DNA of 64,000 nucleotides from Treponema sp. (GCA_016293495.1 JAEDED010000009.1:1-64000); one strand, 5' to 3'; shown: positions 18,079 through 27,683, counted from the stretch's first letter. Numbers and translations are program-made. The notes: a model not told the origin generated them from the sequence alone.

Positions 18079-18106
18079 TTGTTTTTTGATGTTTTTTTGG
18101 TATAAT
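18079..18106 (+). promoter_or_regulatory. Promoter of pfk, leaderless arrangement
   Basis: TTGTTT (18079-18084), 16-base spacer, perfect TATAAT (18101-18106). The ATG at 18115 follows after eight bases, with no Shine-Dalgarno. Confidence 0.6.
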
Positions 18107-18114
18107 TTAAAAAT

Positions 18115-19200
18115 ATGAAAGATTCTAAAGTAAAGACAGTGGGAATTTTAACTTCTGGTGGGGATGCCCCTGGACTTAACCCTGCGATTCGTGGACTTTG
18201 CGAAGCAGGAATGAACAACTATGGAATGAAATTCGTTGGAATTTTGAACGGATATAAAGGTTTTGAAGCTGGCCAGTGTATTTCAATCGAAAAAGAAGAT
18301 TTACCTGCGCTTCTAACTGCCGGCGGAACGTTCCTTGGTTCAACACGCGAAAAACCATTTAAGAATAAAGATAAAATTTCTGAAACTGGACTTAATGCAG
18401 TTGATTCAATTAAAAAATTTTATAAAAAGTGGAAGCTTGATGCTCTTGTAGTTCTAGGTGGAAACGGAAGCAACACAACTGCAGGTCTTCTTTCTCAGGA
18501 AGGATTGAATGTAATCGGACTTCCAAAAACAATTGATAATGACATTGTTCACACAAATTATTCATTTGGATTTCAGACTGCAGTAAATATTGCAACTGAA
18601 TCAATTTCGATGATTCATACAACTGCTGCAAGTCACAGTCGCGTAATGATTGTTGAAGTAATGGGACATAAAGCCGGTTGGATCGGTTTACATTCAGGTA
18701 TTGCTTCTGGAGCAGATGTAATTCTTTTACCAGAAATTCCTTACGACATAAATAAAGTTGCAAAAAAGATTTCTGACAACAAAAAGGCTGGAAAAAAATA
18801 TTCTATTGTTGTTGTATCAGAAGGCGCAATGGATAAAGAAGAAGCAGCGCTTGATAAAAAAACTTTCAAGAAAGTAAGAGCCGCAATGACTTGTTCTGTC
18901 GGAGCAAGAGTTGCAAAACAGATTGAAGAAATCACTGGTCTTGAATCCCGCTGCACTGTTCTCGGACATTTGCAGCGCGCAGGTTCACCATTACCATATG
19001 ACCGCTGTATGGCAACACTGTTTGGTGCAACCGCAGCAGATTATCTTGCGCGTGGGGAATTTGGAAAGATCCTTGTATGGCAAAATGACCAAATTGTCGG
19101 TATTCCATTGCTTGATGTTGCAAGTCAGGTTAAGAATGTTCCGACAGATGATCCTCTTGTAAAAACTGCAAAAAGTGTAGGTATTAGTTTTGGAGATTGA
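18115..19200 (+). CDS. pfkA: 6-phosphofructokinase, lysine-type active site
   Basis: Phosphorylates fructose 6-phosphate to the 1,6-bisphosphate in glycolysis; 361 residues. Seen: SGGDAPGLNPAIRG at 14-27, GGNGS at 115-119, PKTIDND at 137-143 with catalytic D141, and MGHKAGWIGLHSG. By eye-alignment with E. coli PfkA, Gly104 is kept (G118), Gly124 is Lys (K138) as in PPi-dependent and mixed-type enzymes, and Asp103 is Asn (N117). This mix makes the phosphate donor (ATP or PPi) uncertain. The promoter sets the start codon at the likely transcription start. The next gene overlaps it by 11 bases. Confidence 0.93.
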   Translation: MKDSKVKTVGILTSGGDAPGLNPAIRGLCEAGMNNYGMKFVGILNGYKGFEAGQCISIEKEDLPALLTAGGTFLGSTREKPFKNKDKISETGLNAVDSIKKFYKKWKLDALVVLGGNGSNTTAGLLSQEGLNVIGLPKTIDNDIVHTNYSFGFQTAVNIATESISMIHTTAASHSRVMIVEVMGHKAGWIGLHSGIASGADVILLPEIPYDINKVAKKISDNKKAGKKYSIVVVSEGAMDKEEAALDKKTFKKVRAAMTCSVGARVAKQIEEITGLESRCTVLGHLQRAGSPLPYDRCMATLFGATAADYLARGEFGKILVWQNDQIVGIPLLDVASQVKNVPTDDPLVKTAKSVGISFGD

Positions 19201-20083
19201 TGAATTTCGCTGCCACAATTGTAAAGTATGTCTCGGTACCGGATGTCTGGATGAACTTCCTGGCATGGGTGGTGTAAATAAAAATGAAAATTTTCGTTTG
19301 AATGTTTCTGCCTGGGACAGACTTTATGCAGAAGAAGGTGAAGGTAAAGTTCCTGAACTTTCTGAAGAAGAAATCCTTTCGCTGTTAAGATATGCGCCGG
19401 TTACTGGTGCAGTTGAAAATATCGGATGGGAAGACGAAGAAGATTTCTATTACGACTTTTTCGTCGCAGTACACAAAGCCGGCGTTAAACTTTCACTTGG
19501 TGACGGCACTCCAGATTCAAAGCTGCTTTATGGAATTAATGCCATCAAAGAAATGCAGAAACAATACGGAAAAAATTATAAAGCTGCAGTTTTCTTAAAA
19601 CCATATCCTGATGAAAATCTTACAAACCGAATTGCATGGGTAATGCCTGTTGCAAGTCATATCGGAATTGATATTGATGCATATAATATTGTTACAATGC
19701 GTAACAAAGTTCATCTTGAAAAAAAGAGTGCTTATCAGATAAAGGAATTGATGCGTCATACAAAAGTTCCTTTTATCGTAAAAGGTGTGTTTACACGTGA
19801 AGACATCGAAATGGTAAAAGAAGCAAAACCGGATGTTATTTATCTTTCAAATCACGGAGGTCGTGTAGAAACAAGAAAAGGAAGCACAGCTCTTCTTCTA
19901 AAGGAAGTCGGTCCAATGCTCAAAAATTACTGTAAAGAAATCTGGGTAGACGGCGGAGTCAGAAATAAAAAGGCAATAGAACTGGCTCACTATTATGGAG
20001 CAAGCCAGGTTCTTGTTGCCCGACCATTTATCAAAAATTACTGTTACAACGGCATAATCGGAATCGATGAATTCCTTAAATAA
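19190..20083 (+). CDS. FMN-dependent alpha-hydroxy-acid oxidising family protein
   Basis: A 297-residue TIM-barrel flavoprotein of the alpha-hydroxy-acid dehydrogenase family. The N-terminus has a cysteine cluster (CHNCKVCLGTGC, residues 8-19) followed by ELPGMGG, typical of the anaerobe branch. The C-terminal half has KVPFIVKGVFTREDIE with the FMN-contacting Lys, LSNHGGR with the catalytic His, and IWVDGGVRNKKAIELAHYYGA for phosphate binding. Substrate unknown; family members oxidise lactate or similar 2-hydroxy acids. The start is a TTG overlapping the end of pfk, since no in-frame ATG precedes the Cys cluster, so translation is coupled to pfk. Confidence 0.82.
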   Translation: MEIDEFRCHNCKVCLGTGCLDELPGMGGVNKNENFRLNVSAWDRLYAEEGEGKVPELSEEEILSLLRYAPVTGAVENIGWEDEEDFYYDFFVAVHKAGVKLSLGDGTPDSKLLYGINAIKEMQKQYGKNYKAAVFLKPYPDENLTNRIAWVMPVASHIGIDIDAYNIVTMRNKVHLEKKSAYQIKELMRHTKVPFIVKGVFTREDIEMVKEAKPDVIYLSNHGGRVETRKGSTALLLKEVGPMLKNYCKEIWVDGGVRNKKAIELAHYYGASQVLVARPFIKNYCYNGIIGIDEFLK

Positions 20084-20147
20084 GAATCCATCGATTCACG
20101 TAATTTTATTTTTACGGGAATTAATCAAGTTCCGTATTTGGGAATGA

Positions 20148-20984
20148 CTACAGAACGAAGCTGTTTATAAAATCACCGATTCCGTCTTCTTCGTTCGATT
20201 TGCGTGTAACGAATTTTGCAATATCCTGAATGTATTCAAGACCGTTGCACATTGCAACAGAATAGCCTGTCATGCGAATCATTGATTCGTCATTCATGCT
20301 GTCACCAAACGCCATTGTCTTTGAGTTATCAATACCAAGATGGTTAGCAAGCCATTCAATCGCTTCGCCTTTTCCGCAGTTCGGAGGCATTACTTCAAGA
20401 AAGTATGGTTTGCTTGTAAAGATTACGGCACGGCCATCAAGCTCGCGTTTTAAGAAAGCACAGAATTCCGCAATTACTTTTTCGTCACCAGGAACGAGCA
20501 TTTTAGTATGTCCTGGCTTTAGAAATTCCCTGAACTCAGGAACAATTTCCATATTCAACTTGCAGAGCTTTGCATCGATGTGAGTAAACTCATTGTCAAT
20601 GTTTGCGAATGTTGTTGTCGAATTATAAACCTGACATGGAAGTCCGCGCTTCAATGCTTCGTCGTAAACAAACTCAAGTACGTCAAAAGGAACCTTGCGG
20701 GAATAGATTGTTGTTCGTGTGTGAAGGTCGAAAATTTCTGAACCGTTTAATGCAATGACATAACGGCCTTCCTTAGTTCCTGCAAGTTCAAGAGTTCTTA
20801 CAAACTGAAGAATTCCGTTTTCTGCGCGGCCCGAACATGGAACTATGTAAATTCCTTTTGCTGCTGCATCACGCAAAGCTTTTACAGTAATAGGAGTGAT
20901 TTTTAATTCTTTTGTAAGGAGGGTATCATCCAGATCCAAAGCAATAAGCTTTGGATCCAGTTTTTCTGATGGAAGTTTGATCAA
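20148..20984 (-). CDS. HAD-family (Cof-type) phosphatase
   Basis: A 278-residue Cof-type hydrolase of the haloacid dehalogenase superfamily. Motif I is ALDLDDTLL (about 15-23) with the nucleophile Asp, motif II is the Ser in VPCSGR, and motif IV is FGDSMNDESMI near residue 235, with a C2 cap between. These enzymes dephosphorylate sugar phosphates or related small molecules; the substrate cannot be called. Start is TTG with AAGGA upstream. It lies 21 bases downstream of gmd on the same strand and is probably co-transcribed, which may point to sugar-phosphate metabolism. Confidence 0.88.
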   Translation of the reverse strand: MIKLPSEKLDPKLIALDLDDTLLTKELKITPITVKALRDAAAKGIYIVPCSGRAENGILQFVRTLELAGTKEGRYVIALNGSEIFDLHTRTTIYSRKVPFDVLEFVYDEALKRGLPCQVYNSTTTFANIDNEFTHIDAKLCKLNMEIVPEFREFLKPGHTKMLVPGDEKVIAEFCAFLKRELDGRAVIFTSKPYFLEVMPPNCGKGEAIEWLANHLGIDNSKTMAFGDSMNDESMIRMTGYSVAMCNGLEYIQDIAKFVTRKSNEEDGIGDFINSFVL

Positions 20985-21005
20985 CGAAAATTCCTTTTTC
21001 AGTTT

Positions 21006-22097
21006 TTAGTTGATTGAACCTTTTCCACGAACGATGTTGTCACGAACAACAAAGTCCAGGTCGTGTTTCATCATGATTTTTACGAGTTCTTCAAAAGAAG
21101 TTTTGCGTGGGTTCCAGCCGAGTGTTGTCTTAGCTTTTGTAGGATCTCCAAGCAATGTTTCAACTTCTGCTGGGCGGAAGTATTTTGGATCAACTTCGAT
21201 AAGACATTCGCCTGTAGCTTTGTTGTAACCCTTTTCGTCAACGCCTTCGCCTTTGAATTCAAGTTCGATACCAGCTTCTTTGAAAGCACAGATACAGAAG
21301 TCACGAACTGAGTACTGTTCACCAGTAGCTACAACGTAATCATCCGGTTTATCCTGCTGGAGCATAAGCCACATACATTCAACGTAGTCTTTTGCATAAC
21401 CCCAGTCGCGGAGGGAATTCAAGTTTCCGAGGTAAAGTTTTTTCTGAAGACCTTTTGCGATACGGCTTGCAGCAAGTGTAATTTTGCGAGTTACGAATGT
21501 TTCACCGCGGCGTTCTGATTCGTGGTTGAAGAGAATTCCGTTACAGCAGAACATGTCGTAAGATTCGCGGTAGTTTTTCATAATCCAGAAACCATAAAGT
21601 TTTGCTACTGCATATGGTGAACGTGGATAGAATGGAGTTGTTTCTTTCTGTGGAACTTCCTGTACGAGACCGAAAAGTTCTGAAGTAGAAGCCTGATAAA
21701 TGCGGCATGTTTTTTCCATTCCGAGAAAGTGAACTGCTTCGAGAATGCGGAGTACACCGATAGCATCTGCATCAGCTGTATTTTCAGGAACTTCGAAAGA
21801 AACCTGAACGTGGCTCTGAGCAGCAAGGTTATAAATCTCTGTAGGCTTAATTTCGCGGATAAGGCGAGTAATAGCCATAGAGTCTGTCATATCACCGTAG
21901 TGAAGTTTTACTTTTCTGTCTTTGTGAAGGTCTTCGATAAGGTCATCGATATAAAGGTGTTCAATGCGACCTGTGTTAAAAGATGAAGAACGACGGATGA
22001 TTCCGTGAACTTCATAGCCTTTGTCCAAAAGGAACTCAGCAAGGAACGAACCATCCTGTCCAGTAATACCAGTAATTAATGCAATTTTATCTGCCAT
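21006..22097 (-). CDS. gmd: GDP-mannose 4,6-dehydratase
   Basis: Converts GDP-mannose to GDP-4-keto-6-deoxymannose, the first step to GDP-fucose or GDP-rhamnose for surface glycans. Residues 8-16 (ITGITGQDG) are the NADP-binding turn, followed by [15 protein letters not shown]; the catalytic STSELFG and YAVAKLY (YxxxK) are present, as is [16 protein letters not shown]. Length 363 is normal. GGAGA precedes the ATG. The partner epimerase/reductase is not in the window. Confidence 0.97.
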   Translation of the reverse strand: MADKIALITGITGQDGSFLAEFLLDKGYEVHGIIRRSSSFNTGRIEHLYIDDLIEDLHKDRKVKLHYGDMTDSMAITRLIREIKPTEIYNLAAQSHVQVSFEVPENTADADAIGVLRILEAVHFLGMEKTCRIYQASTSELFGLVQEVPQKETTPFYPRSPYAVAKLYGFWIMKNYRESYDMFCCNGILFNHESERRGETFVTRKITLAASRIAKGLQKKLYLGNLNSLRDWGYAKDYVECMWLMLQQDKPDDYVVATGEQYSVRDFCICAFKEAGIELEFKGEGVDEKGYNKATGECLIEVDPKYFRPAEVETLLGDPTKAKTTLGWNPRKTSFEELVKIMMKHDLDFVVRDNIVRGKGSIN

Positions 22098-22161
22098 ATT
22101 TTCTCCAAAATTGAAAATGAGATATTTTTATTATTATAATAAAATAACTCTGTTCATTCAA

Positions 22162-22285
22162 TGGAGTAAGAAGCTGCGCTCGTAAATTGGTATTCTTCAC
22201 AAGCATAGTTGGTATCTCGCGCCACGCGTTTGCTCTGGCGCAAACGCTGTGTGGGTTGGAGTAAGATGCTGCGCTCGTAAAATGG
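22162..22285. repeat. 29-bp direct repeat pair flanking a hairpin, between gmd and ppk
   Basis: Copies at 22162-22190 and 22257-22285 match at 27 of 29 positions (TGGAGTAAGAWGCTGCGCTC core and CGTAAA). Between them 22226-22233 pairs with 22240-22247 (GCGTTTGC/GCAAACGC), extended by CAC/GTG around a bulge. The hairpin lies downstream of ppk on its transcript but has no T-tract. The arrangement looks like a small dispersed repeat element rather than a plain terminator. Confidence 0.7.
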
Positions 22286-22287
22286 CT

Positions 22288-24411
22288 TTATCCTTTCCTG
22301 CGAACAATAAACTGCTGTTTTGGCGCAGATTTTTTTTCCGCAATCTTCTTGTATTTCTTGTAGATTACTTCCTGAGCGCGGCATTCACCGTGACTTGTTA
22401 TCGGCTTTCGTGGAATCCATGTGCCGTCGCTTGTCAGCTGATGTGTGTTCATGTCAGATTTAACGTAAGTGTCCAGACATTCCTTGATTTCTGCAAACAC
22501 GGCCTGATCGAGAACAGGGAACATCAGTTCAATTCGGCGGTCAAGATTTCGGTTCATCCAGTCTGCGCTTGAAAGATAAATTTCTGACTGACCTGCATTC
22601 TTAAAATAGAAAATGCGTTCATGTTCAAGATAGCGGTCGACGATAGAGATAACCTGAATATTTTCGCTCATTCCCTTAACGCCTGGAACAAGCATACAGA
22701 TTCCGCGGACGTTGAGAATTATTTTAACGCCTGCACGGCTTGCTTCGTAAAGGGCTGCGATAACTTCTTCGTGTGTGAGTGAATTCATCTTTGCGATAAT
22801 CAGTCCCGGATTTACTTTGCTGGTCATTCTGATTTCACGATGAATCATCGAAATAATATTGCTCTTTAAATTTACCGGTGCCATGCTGAGTGCCTTCATT
22901 GACTGAAGGGCTGAGTAACCGGTTACGATGTTAAAGAACATTGTTGCGTCATTTGCGATGAGCGGATTTGCAGTAAAGATCGACATGTCGCTGTAGAGCT
23001 TTGCAGTTTTAGGATTGTAATTTCCTGTTGCAAGATGAACGTAGCGGCGGATTGCAGTATCTTCGCGTCTGATAATCATAAGAATCTTTGCGTGAACTTT
23101 TAAGTTAACGATTCCCTGGATTACGATTACGCCGGCATTTTCAAGTTCGTTGGCCCAGCCGATGTTTCGTTCTTCATCAAAGCGTGCCTTAAGTTCGACA
23201 AGTACTGTTACCTGCTTTCCGTTCTGGGCAGCTTTTTTCAAGGCGCTGATGATCGGTGAATTATTTCCGGTTCTGTACAAAGTCATCTTGATCGAAATTA
23301 CATCAGGATCTTCTGCGGCATCAGAAATAAATTTTACAACCGGATTGTAGCTTTCGTAAGGAACATGGAGAAGAACATCATGCTGTTTTAAAGTGTCCCA
23401 GTATGGTCCTTCTTCTGGAAGTGATTTCGGATAGAAATGTTCCCACTTTTCAAATTTCAATTTTGCTGTTTCTTCAAGATTCCCGATCTCGAGAAGTGCA
23501 GAAGGATCAATCAAATCATCAGTTTCATAAATATCTTCTGTTGTCAGCTTCAAATTCTTCATAAGGAATTTTTTAATTTCGGGACTTGAATTATTACAGT
23601 TGAGGCGAACTGCAAACGAAGACTGTCGCTGAACGAGAACTTCTTCCATGGCCTCAATAAAATTAGAGCCGGCATCTTCATCAACTGCAAAATCCGCATC
23701 ACGGATAACGTTAAACAGCATTGACTGCTTAACCTCAAATCCCGGAAACAGCTGAGTTCCATACTGAATAATTAAATCTTCAAGGAATGTAAACTGCTTA
23801 ACCTTTGCGTGTCCCGGAAGCCAGATCAGATGCGGAATGCCTGCAGGAATCTGAACGAATGCAATTGCCTGTTTTCCTTCCCGGGTAACAAACTCTGCAT
23901 TCATCGGTTTGATGTCGGCAATTGGTTTTAACAGGAACGCAGCATGGTACTGAAGATTTGAAATGCGTGGAAAAACATCAGTGTCGGTTCTGAGAGGTGT
24001 CAGTAAAGGAAGAATGTTTGAATTGAATTCTCTCTGACAGAAGGTTTGCTGTTCAGGAGAAAAGCTTTCTGGTTTTACGTATACATAACCTTCTTTTTCT
24101 AGAAGCGGAAATATTTCTGTTTTAAGACATTTGTTTTTTTCGTTTACCACTTCGTGTGCACGAACAGAAATCTGTTTTAAAAGCGCCGAAGGTGTATATC
24201 CTGAAATATCTTTTTTGCGAGGATCGACTTTAAGCATTCGTTTGATCGAAGCTACGCGAACCTGGAAGAACTCGTTAAAGTTGCTTGTAACAATCGATAA
24301 AAACTGAATGCGTTCGAGAAGCGGTAAATCTTGTCTGCATGCCTGATAAAGAACTCTGGCGTTAAATTCAATCCATGAAAGTTCTCTGTTAAAGAATGTG
24401 TTTTTATTCAT
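22288..24411 (-). CDS. ppk1: Polyphosphate kinase 1
   Basis: Makes inorganic polyphosphate from ATP, reversibly; 707 residues. Visible are the N-terminal FFNRELSWIEFNARVLYQ, the catalytic-His segment KVHAKILMIIRRE (autophosphorylated His) and the second His in YLEHERIFYF, with DWMNRNLDRRIELMFPV close to the C-terminus. GGAGGA precedes the ATG. It is 38 bases downstream of the ppx/gppA gene on the same strand, so synthesis and breakdown of polyphosphate are encoded together. Confidence 0.97.
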   Translation of the reverse strand: MNKNTFFNRELSWIEFNARVLYQACRQDLPLLERIQFLSIVTSNFNEFFQVRVASIKRMLKVDPRKKDISGYTPSALLKQISVRAHEVVNEKNKCLKTEIFPLLEKEGYVYVKPESFSPEQQTFCQREFNSNILPLLTPLRTDTDVFPRISNLQYHAAFLLKPIADIKPMNAEFVTREGKQAIAFVQIPAGIPHLIWLPGHAKVKQFTFLEDLIIQYGTQLFPGFEVKQSMLFNVIRDADFAVDEDAGSNFIEAMEEVLVQRQSSFAVRLNCNNSSPEIKKFLMKNLKLTTEDIYETDDLIDPSALLEIGNLEETAKLKFEKWEHFYPKSLPEEGPYWDTLKQHDVLLHVPYESYNPVVKFISDAAEDPDVISIKMTLYRTGNNSPIISALKKAAQNGKQVTVLVELKARFDEERNIGWANELENAGVIVIQGIVNLKVHAKILMIIRREDTAIRRYVHLATGNYNPKTAKLYSDMSIFTANPLIANDATMFFNIVTGYSALQSMKALSMAPVNLKSNIISMIHREIRMTSKVNPGLIIAKMNSLTHEEVIAALYEASRAGVKIILNVRGICMLVPGVKGMSENIQVISIVDRYLEHERIFYFKNAGQSEIYLSSADWMNRNLDRRIELMFPVLDQAVFAEIKECLDTYVKSDMNTHQLTSDGTWIPRKPITSHGECRAQEVIYKKYKKIAEKKSAPKQQFIVRRKG

Positions 24412-24449
24412 AGTTCCTCCGTTTAAAAATTAAAAAAGGAATTTTCGGG

Positions 24450-25982
24450 CTACGAGAGAATAATCTTATATCCGAAAACGTATTCGAAAATATTTGCTTT
24501 TTCAGCAAGCGCTTTTCGTTCAAGCACAATGTTATGATTTGAACCGGTGTTAAGAAGCAGTGTATCGTTTTGACGGGTTATAGTAATTCCCTTTAACTTC
24601 TGCTGATGAGCACGGTCGAGCGCGTCGGCAATCCTCAAAATCGCAGTCAGTTTCAAAACCATCATACGGTCTGCGCGTGGTAGCATCAAAAACTGTTCAT
24701 CGTCTTGAGGCAGGCCCGAACCGCGATGGAATCTTGCAATGAGACCTACGAGTTTGTTTTCATATTTTTTAAGACCGAAAATTTCTGAGTTAACGATAAT
24801 ATACTGACTGTGAAACTGATGTTCACCCATGCGGATAAACATACCGATGTCGTGAAGGATTCCGGCAACTTCAAGAAGAAGACGGCCTCTGTCATCCAGT
24901 CCGATTTCATCGCGCAGAGCATCAAAAATTTTAAGGCTCAGCTCTGTAACGTAAAGAGCATGTTCTTCATCGCCGTGATATTTATCAAGAAGATTGATTG
25001 CAGAAGCAGTAACTTGCGAGTTGAATTCTGTAAGAAGTTCACTTGATGGTTCTGCAATGGAACTTATGATTGCACCGTCACGGATATTTGTCTGAAGAAC
25101 AATAATAGAATCAATGTTTGTCAGCTGAATGAACATTTCGTAAATCGAAAGCCCGATATAAAGCTGAGTTGCATCGTTATATTCAATTTTGAATTTCGCA
25201 ACGATTTCTTCAGGAGAATAATTCTGAATTTCGCGGACAAATTTTTCAAATTCCTTGCGCGAAATTTCCCAGGCATCGTCACCGATTTTTTTACCATAAG
25301 TCTGTGCGGCAAGACGTGGTTCGAAACCTACGGAGAAGAACTGCTTTACTGCTGATAAATCAAGTTCATCGTTGAGAGAACCTTTTGTGTTGAAGATGAA
25401 CTGCTGGATGTATCGGCGGATATCGCTGGCGTTAGCTGCGGCAAAGCTTAAGTTCTGGGCAATTCGTGTTGTACCGATTTTAAGGCTGTGTGCGCCGGCC
25501 ATTTTTCCTTTTTTGATAAGCATCATTTCTGTTGAGCCGCCGCCGACTTCGAGAATAATTGCGTCATCATCAGGATGAGTTTTTTTAAGTGCCTTAATTT
25601 TTTTAGTTACGGCAAGATACATGAGGCGGTTTTCTTCAATACCGTCAATGATTTTAACTGTAAAGCCTGTCTTGATTAAAATGCGGTCAATGATTGGATC
25701 AGGATTTTTAGCCTCGCGAAGAGCACTTGTTGCAATAACGCGTGTCTGTTCCGGAGAAATTCCCCAACCGGCAAGCTGTTCCTTAAATCTTGAAAGAATC
25801 TGAATGCAAAGGAGAATATTTGATCTGGAGATTGATCCTGTTGTAAAAACATCACGGCCAAGATCAACGGGGAGTTCTGAGAAGTCAATGACTTCCCATT
25901 CTCCGTTTCCTTTAACCTGGGCTACCAGAAGTCTGATTCCGGTAGAGCCAATTTCGATAACTGCTTCCGGTGTAGTAGCCAT
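24450..25982 (-). CDS. ppx: Ppx/GppA-type exopolyphosphatase with HD domain
   Basis: Degrades polyphosphate or pppGpp; 510 residues. The ASKHA-fold part has AVIEIGSTGIRLLVAQ at 8-23, ILEVGGGSTEMMLIKKGK near 143 and SLKIGTTRIA, while the C-terminal third carries an HD-type helical domain (GILHDIGMFIRMGEHQFHSQYI). The two activities of the family cannot be separated by sequence. GGAG precedes the ATG. Position directly upstream of ppk1 favours exopolyphosphatase; the glycosidase gene upstream is 20 bases away. Confidence 0.93.
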   Translation of the reverse strand: MATTPEAVIEIGSTGIRLLVAQVKGNGEWEVIDFSELPVDLGRDVFTTGSISRSNILLCIQILSRFKEQLAGWGISPEQTRVIATSALREAKNPDPIIDRILIKTGFTVKIIDGIEENRLMYLAVTKKIKALKKTHPDDDAIILEVGGGSTEMMLIKKGKMAGAHSLKIGTTRIAQNLSFAAANASDIRRYIQQFIFNTKGSLNDELDLSAVKQFFSVGFEPRLAAQTYGKKIGDDAWEISRKEFEKFVREIQNYSPEEIVAKFKIEYNDATQLYIGLSIYEMFIQLTNIDSIIVLQTNIRDGAIISSIAEPSSELLTEFNSQVTASAINLLDKYHGDEEHALYVTELSLKIFDALRDEIGLDDRGRLLLEVAGILHDIGMFIRMGEHQFHSQYIIVNSEIFGLKKYENKLVGLIARFHRGSGLPQDDEQFLMLPRADRMMVLKLTAILRIADALDRAHQQKLKGITITRQNDTLLLNTGSNHNIVLERKALAEKANIFEYVFGYKIILS

Positions 25983-26002
25983 AAAATCTCTCCAGATATA
26001 GA

Positions 26003-27433
26003 TTAGAGTTTATCAATAAGCATTGAACATTTTCCGGATGGAATTGGTAAAGTCTTTTTCTTCTGGTCAAGAATATTGATTGTGAAGTAGTAAAGCTTTT
26101 CGCTTTCCATCTGGATTTCCCATCCGCGCTGACTCTTGTTACTTAAAATTGTAATAAGGTTGCGTTTGAGAGAAAGATTTTCGATACCCATGATTTCGAG
26201 GTTTGGAATTACCCAGTCTACTGTTTTACGAGGAAGGCTGATAATCAAACCGATTACGTTTTCAATCATCAAAGCAATTGTAGAAAGACCTGCTGTCTGG
26301 AGATAGCGTGGTCTAGGGAAGTTCGATCTTCCTCTAAGGTTTGCTTTTCCTTCTTTTGTTGGAAGATATGCTTCAAACAGATCGCCTTTAACCTTTGAAT
26401 CGTTTGGAGACAAAGCTTCAAGTATGTAATAAAGGTGGCGGATTGAACATTCACGTGCAAGGTCATAGCGCTGATATTTTTCAAGACCTTTTATGACCAT
26501 AAAGTTCATTGCAGGGAATACGCTTCCGTGGTAACCTTCACCGCTGTCTTTAAAGTCAGGGCTGTCAGCACTGAGAGACGGGAACGGATGATCAGTTCCG
26601 AAAGTCTTAGGATTTGTCAAATGCTCTACAAGTTTGTCAGCCTTGTCAGCATTAGGAATTTCTGCAAGCAAAGGCCAGAATCCGGCGATTGTTTTCTGTG
26701 GAAGAATTGCTTCGTTTTTATCAAGGTCATGATAGAAACCTGTTTTTTCGTTCCACATCATCGAATTGATTCTTGTCTTGAGCGAGAAGTACATTTTTTT
26801 GTACTGGAAGCTTAATTCCTTGTCGTTAAGAATGTCACCAAGGGCAGCCATGTGAGTAGCGTTGATTGCCATTGCTGCGTTAAAGTCTACCGGATAGTAA
26901 GCCTTGTCACGTGGCGCATTGAACATTCCCGAACAGCTGGCAGGAACTGCATAAAGTCCGTTTGGTTTTTTGAAGTTTGCGTCAATCCATTCGATGTATT
27001 TCTGCAGAATTGGAACAACTTCTTTTACGCGTCTTTTGTTTGCTGATTTATGATAAAGGTTGAATTCTGCCCATGCGAACAAAGGAATTCCAATACCTTC
27101 AGGATTAGTCTTGTCTAAAACAGGTTTGTTTTTCTTTAAATCGTATTTCCAGCGGATTGCTCCGTTTTTTTCCTGGCGTGCATAGAGATAATCCAGGTTC
27201 TGATTTGCAGGATAATTTCTGTTCGAGTAAACCAGAAAGAAAGAAGAGAAAATAGAATCGAACTGATTGATGACATACTGTTTGTCTTCTGGATATACAA
27301 AATATCCGTCTGGAGAAGGTTCGCCCGATTTCGGATCAAGCCAGAAATCGCCAAGCCAATTCCAGGTTTTATTATAGATGTCTACAAAATCCTGATCGTA
27401 AAAGTGGATTTTAGGGAAATCTTTTTTATTCAC
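26003..27433 (-). CDS. Six-hairpin glycosidase-like protein (GH63/MGH1-like)
   Basis: A 476-residue cytoplasmic protein of the (alpha/alpha)6 glycosidase class. Blocks resembling GH63/MGH1-type enzymes are WLGDFWLDP, NAAMAINATHMAALGDIL, MWNEKTGFYHDLD, KTIAGFWPLLAEIP and YHGSVFPAMNFMVIKGLEKY, with FEAYLPTKEG near residue 375 in the place of the usual C-terminal glutamate. The segment that in relatives reads SGMDN-PR is SGMFNAPR here, so the expected catalytic Asp seems to be Phe. It could have lost activity or use another residue. Start is GTG with AGGAG. It heads a glycosidase-ppx-ppk1 cluster. Confidence 0.75.
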   Translation of the reverse strand: MNKKDFPKIHFYDQDFVDIYNKTWNWLGDFWLDPKSGEPSPDGYFVYPEDKQYVINQFDSIFSSFFLVYSNRNYPANQNLDYLYARQEKNGAIRWKYDLKKNKPVLDKTNPEGIGIPLFAWAEFNLYHKSANKRRVKEVVPILQKYIEWIDANFKKPNGLYAVPASCSGMFNAPRDKAYYPVDFNAAMAINATHMAALGDILNDKELSFQYKKMYFSLKTRINSMMWNEKTGFYHDLDKNEAILPQKTIAGFWPLLAEIPNADKADKLVEHLTNPKTFGTDHPFPSLSADSPDFKDSGEGYHGSVFPAMNFMVIKGLEKYQRYDLARECSIRHLYYILEALSPNDSKVKGDLFEAYLPTKEGKANLRGRSNFPRPRYLQTAGLSTIALMIENVIGLIISLPRKTVDWVIPNLEIMGIENLSLKRNLITILSNKSQRGWEIQMESEKLYYFTINILDQKKKTLPIPSGKCSMLIDKL

Positions 27434-27508
27434 AAAAACTCCTGTCAGTCACCAATTCTGCATTTATTTAAAATAAACACAAATTTGACTGAACGAAAAT
27501 ACAAACAC

Positions 27509-27514
27509 ATTATA
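27509..27514 (-). promoter_or_regulatory. Probable -10 box for the glycosidase-ppx-ppk1 operon
   Basis: On the minus strand, TATAAT preceded by GTGTGT lies 76 bases upstream of the GTG start. A TTGAAT about 19 bases further up is the best -35, which is long spacing. The rest of 27434-27683 is very AT-rich and holds only this and the terminator. Confidence 0.45.
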
Positions 27515-27602
27515 ACACACTTTTTTCAATTTCATTCAAAAAAATGAAAAAAAATGCAAAATTTGTAAGAAATTTCTAAAAATTTATGATTTTAATACTT
27601 GA

Positions 27603-27647
27603 AAAAAGAGACAAAAATGTGGTAAAGCCACGTTTTTGCCTCTTTTT
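27603..27647. terminator. Terminator after the 580-residue membrane protein gene
   Basis: AAAAAGAGACAAAAATGTGG (27603-27622) pairs with 27628-27647 almost throughout, loop TAAAG. T-rich on either strand, so it can stop minus-strand transcription and protect the operon to the left. Confidence 0.9.
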
Positions 27648-27683
27648 CTTCAGAGATTATGTAAAATTAAGCTTTTCTGAGCT

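Noticed and set aside
22154..22384. 76-codon minus-strand frame over the gmd-ppk1 gap
   Set aside because: It overlaps the end of ppk1 in another frame and is explained by the direct repeats and hairpin.
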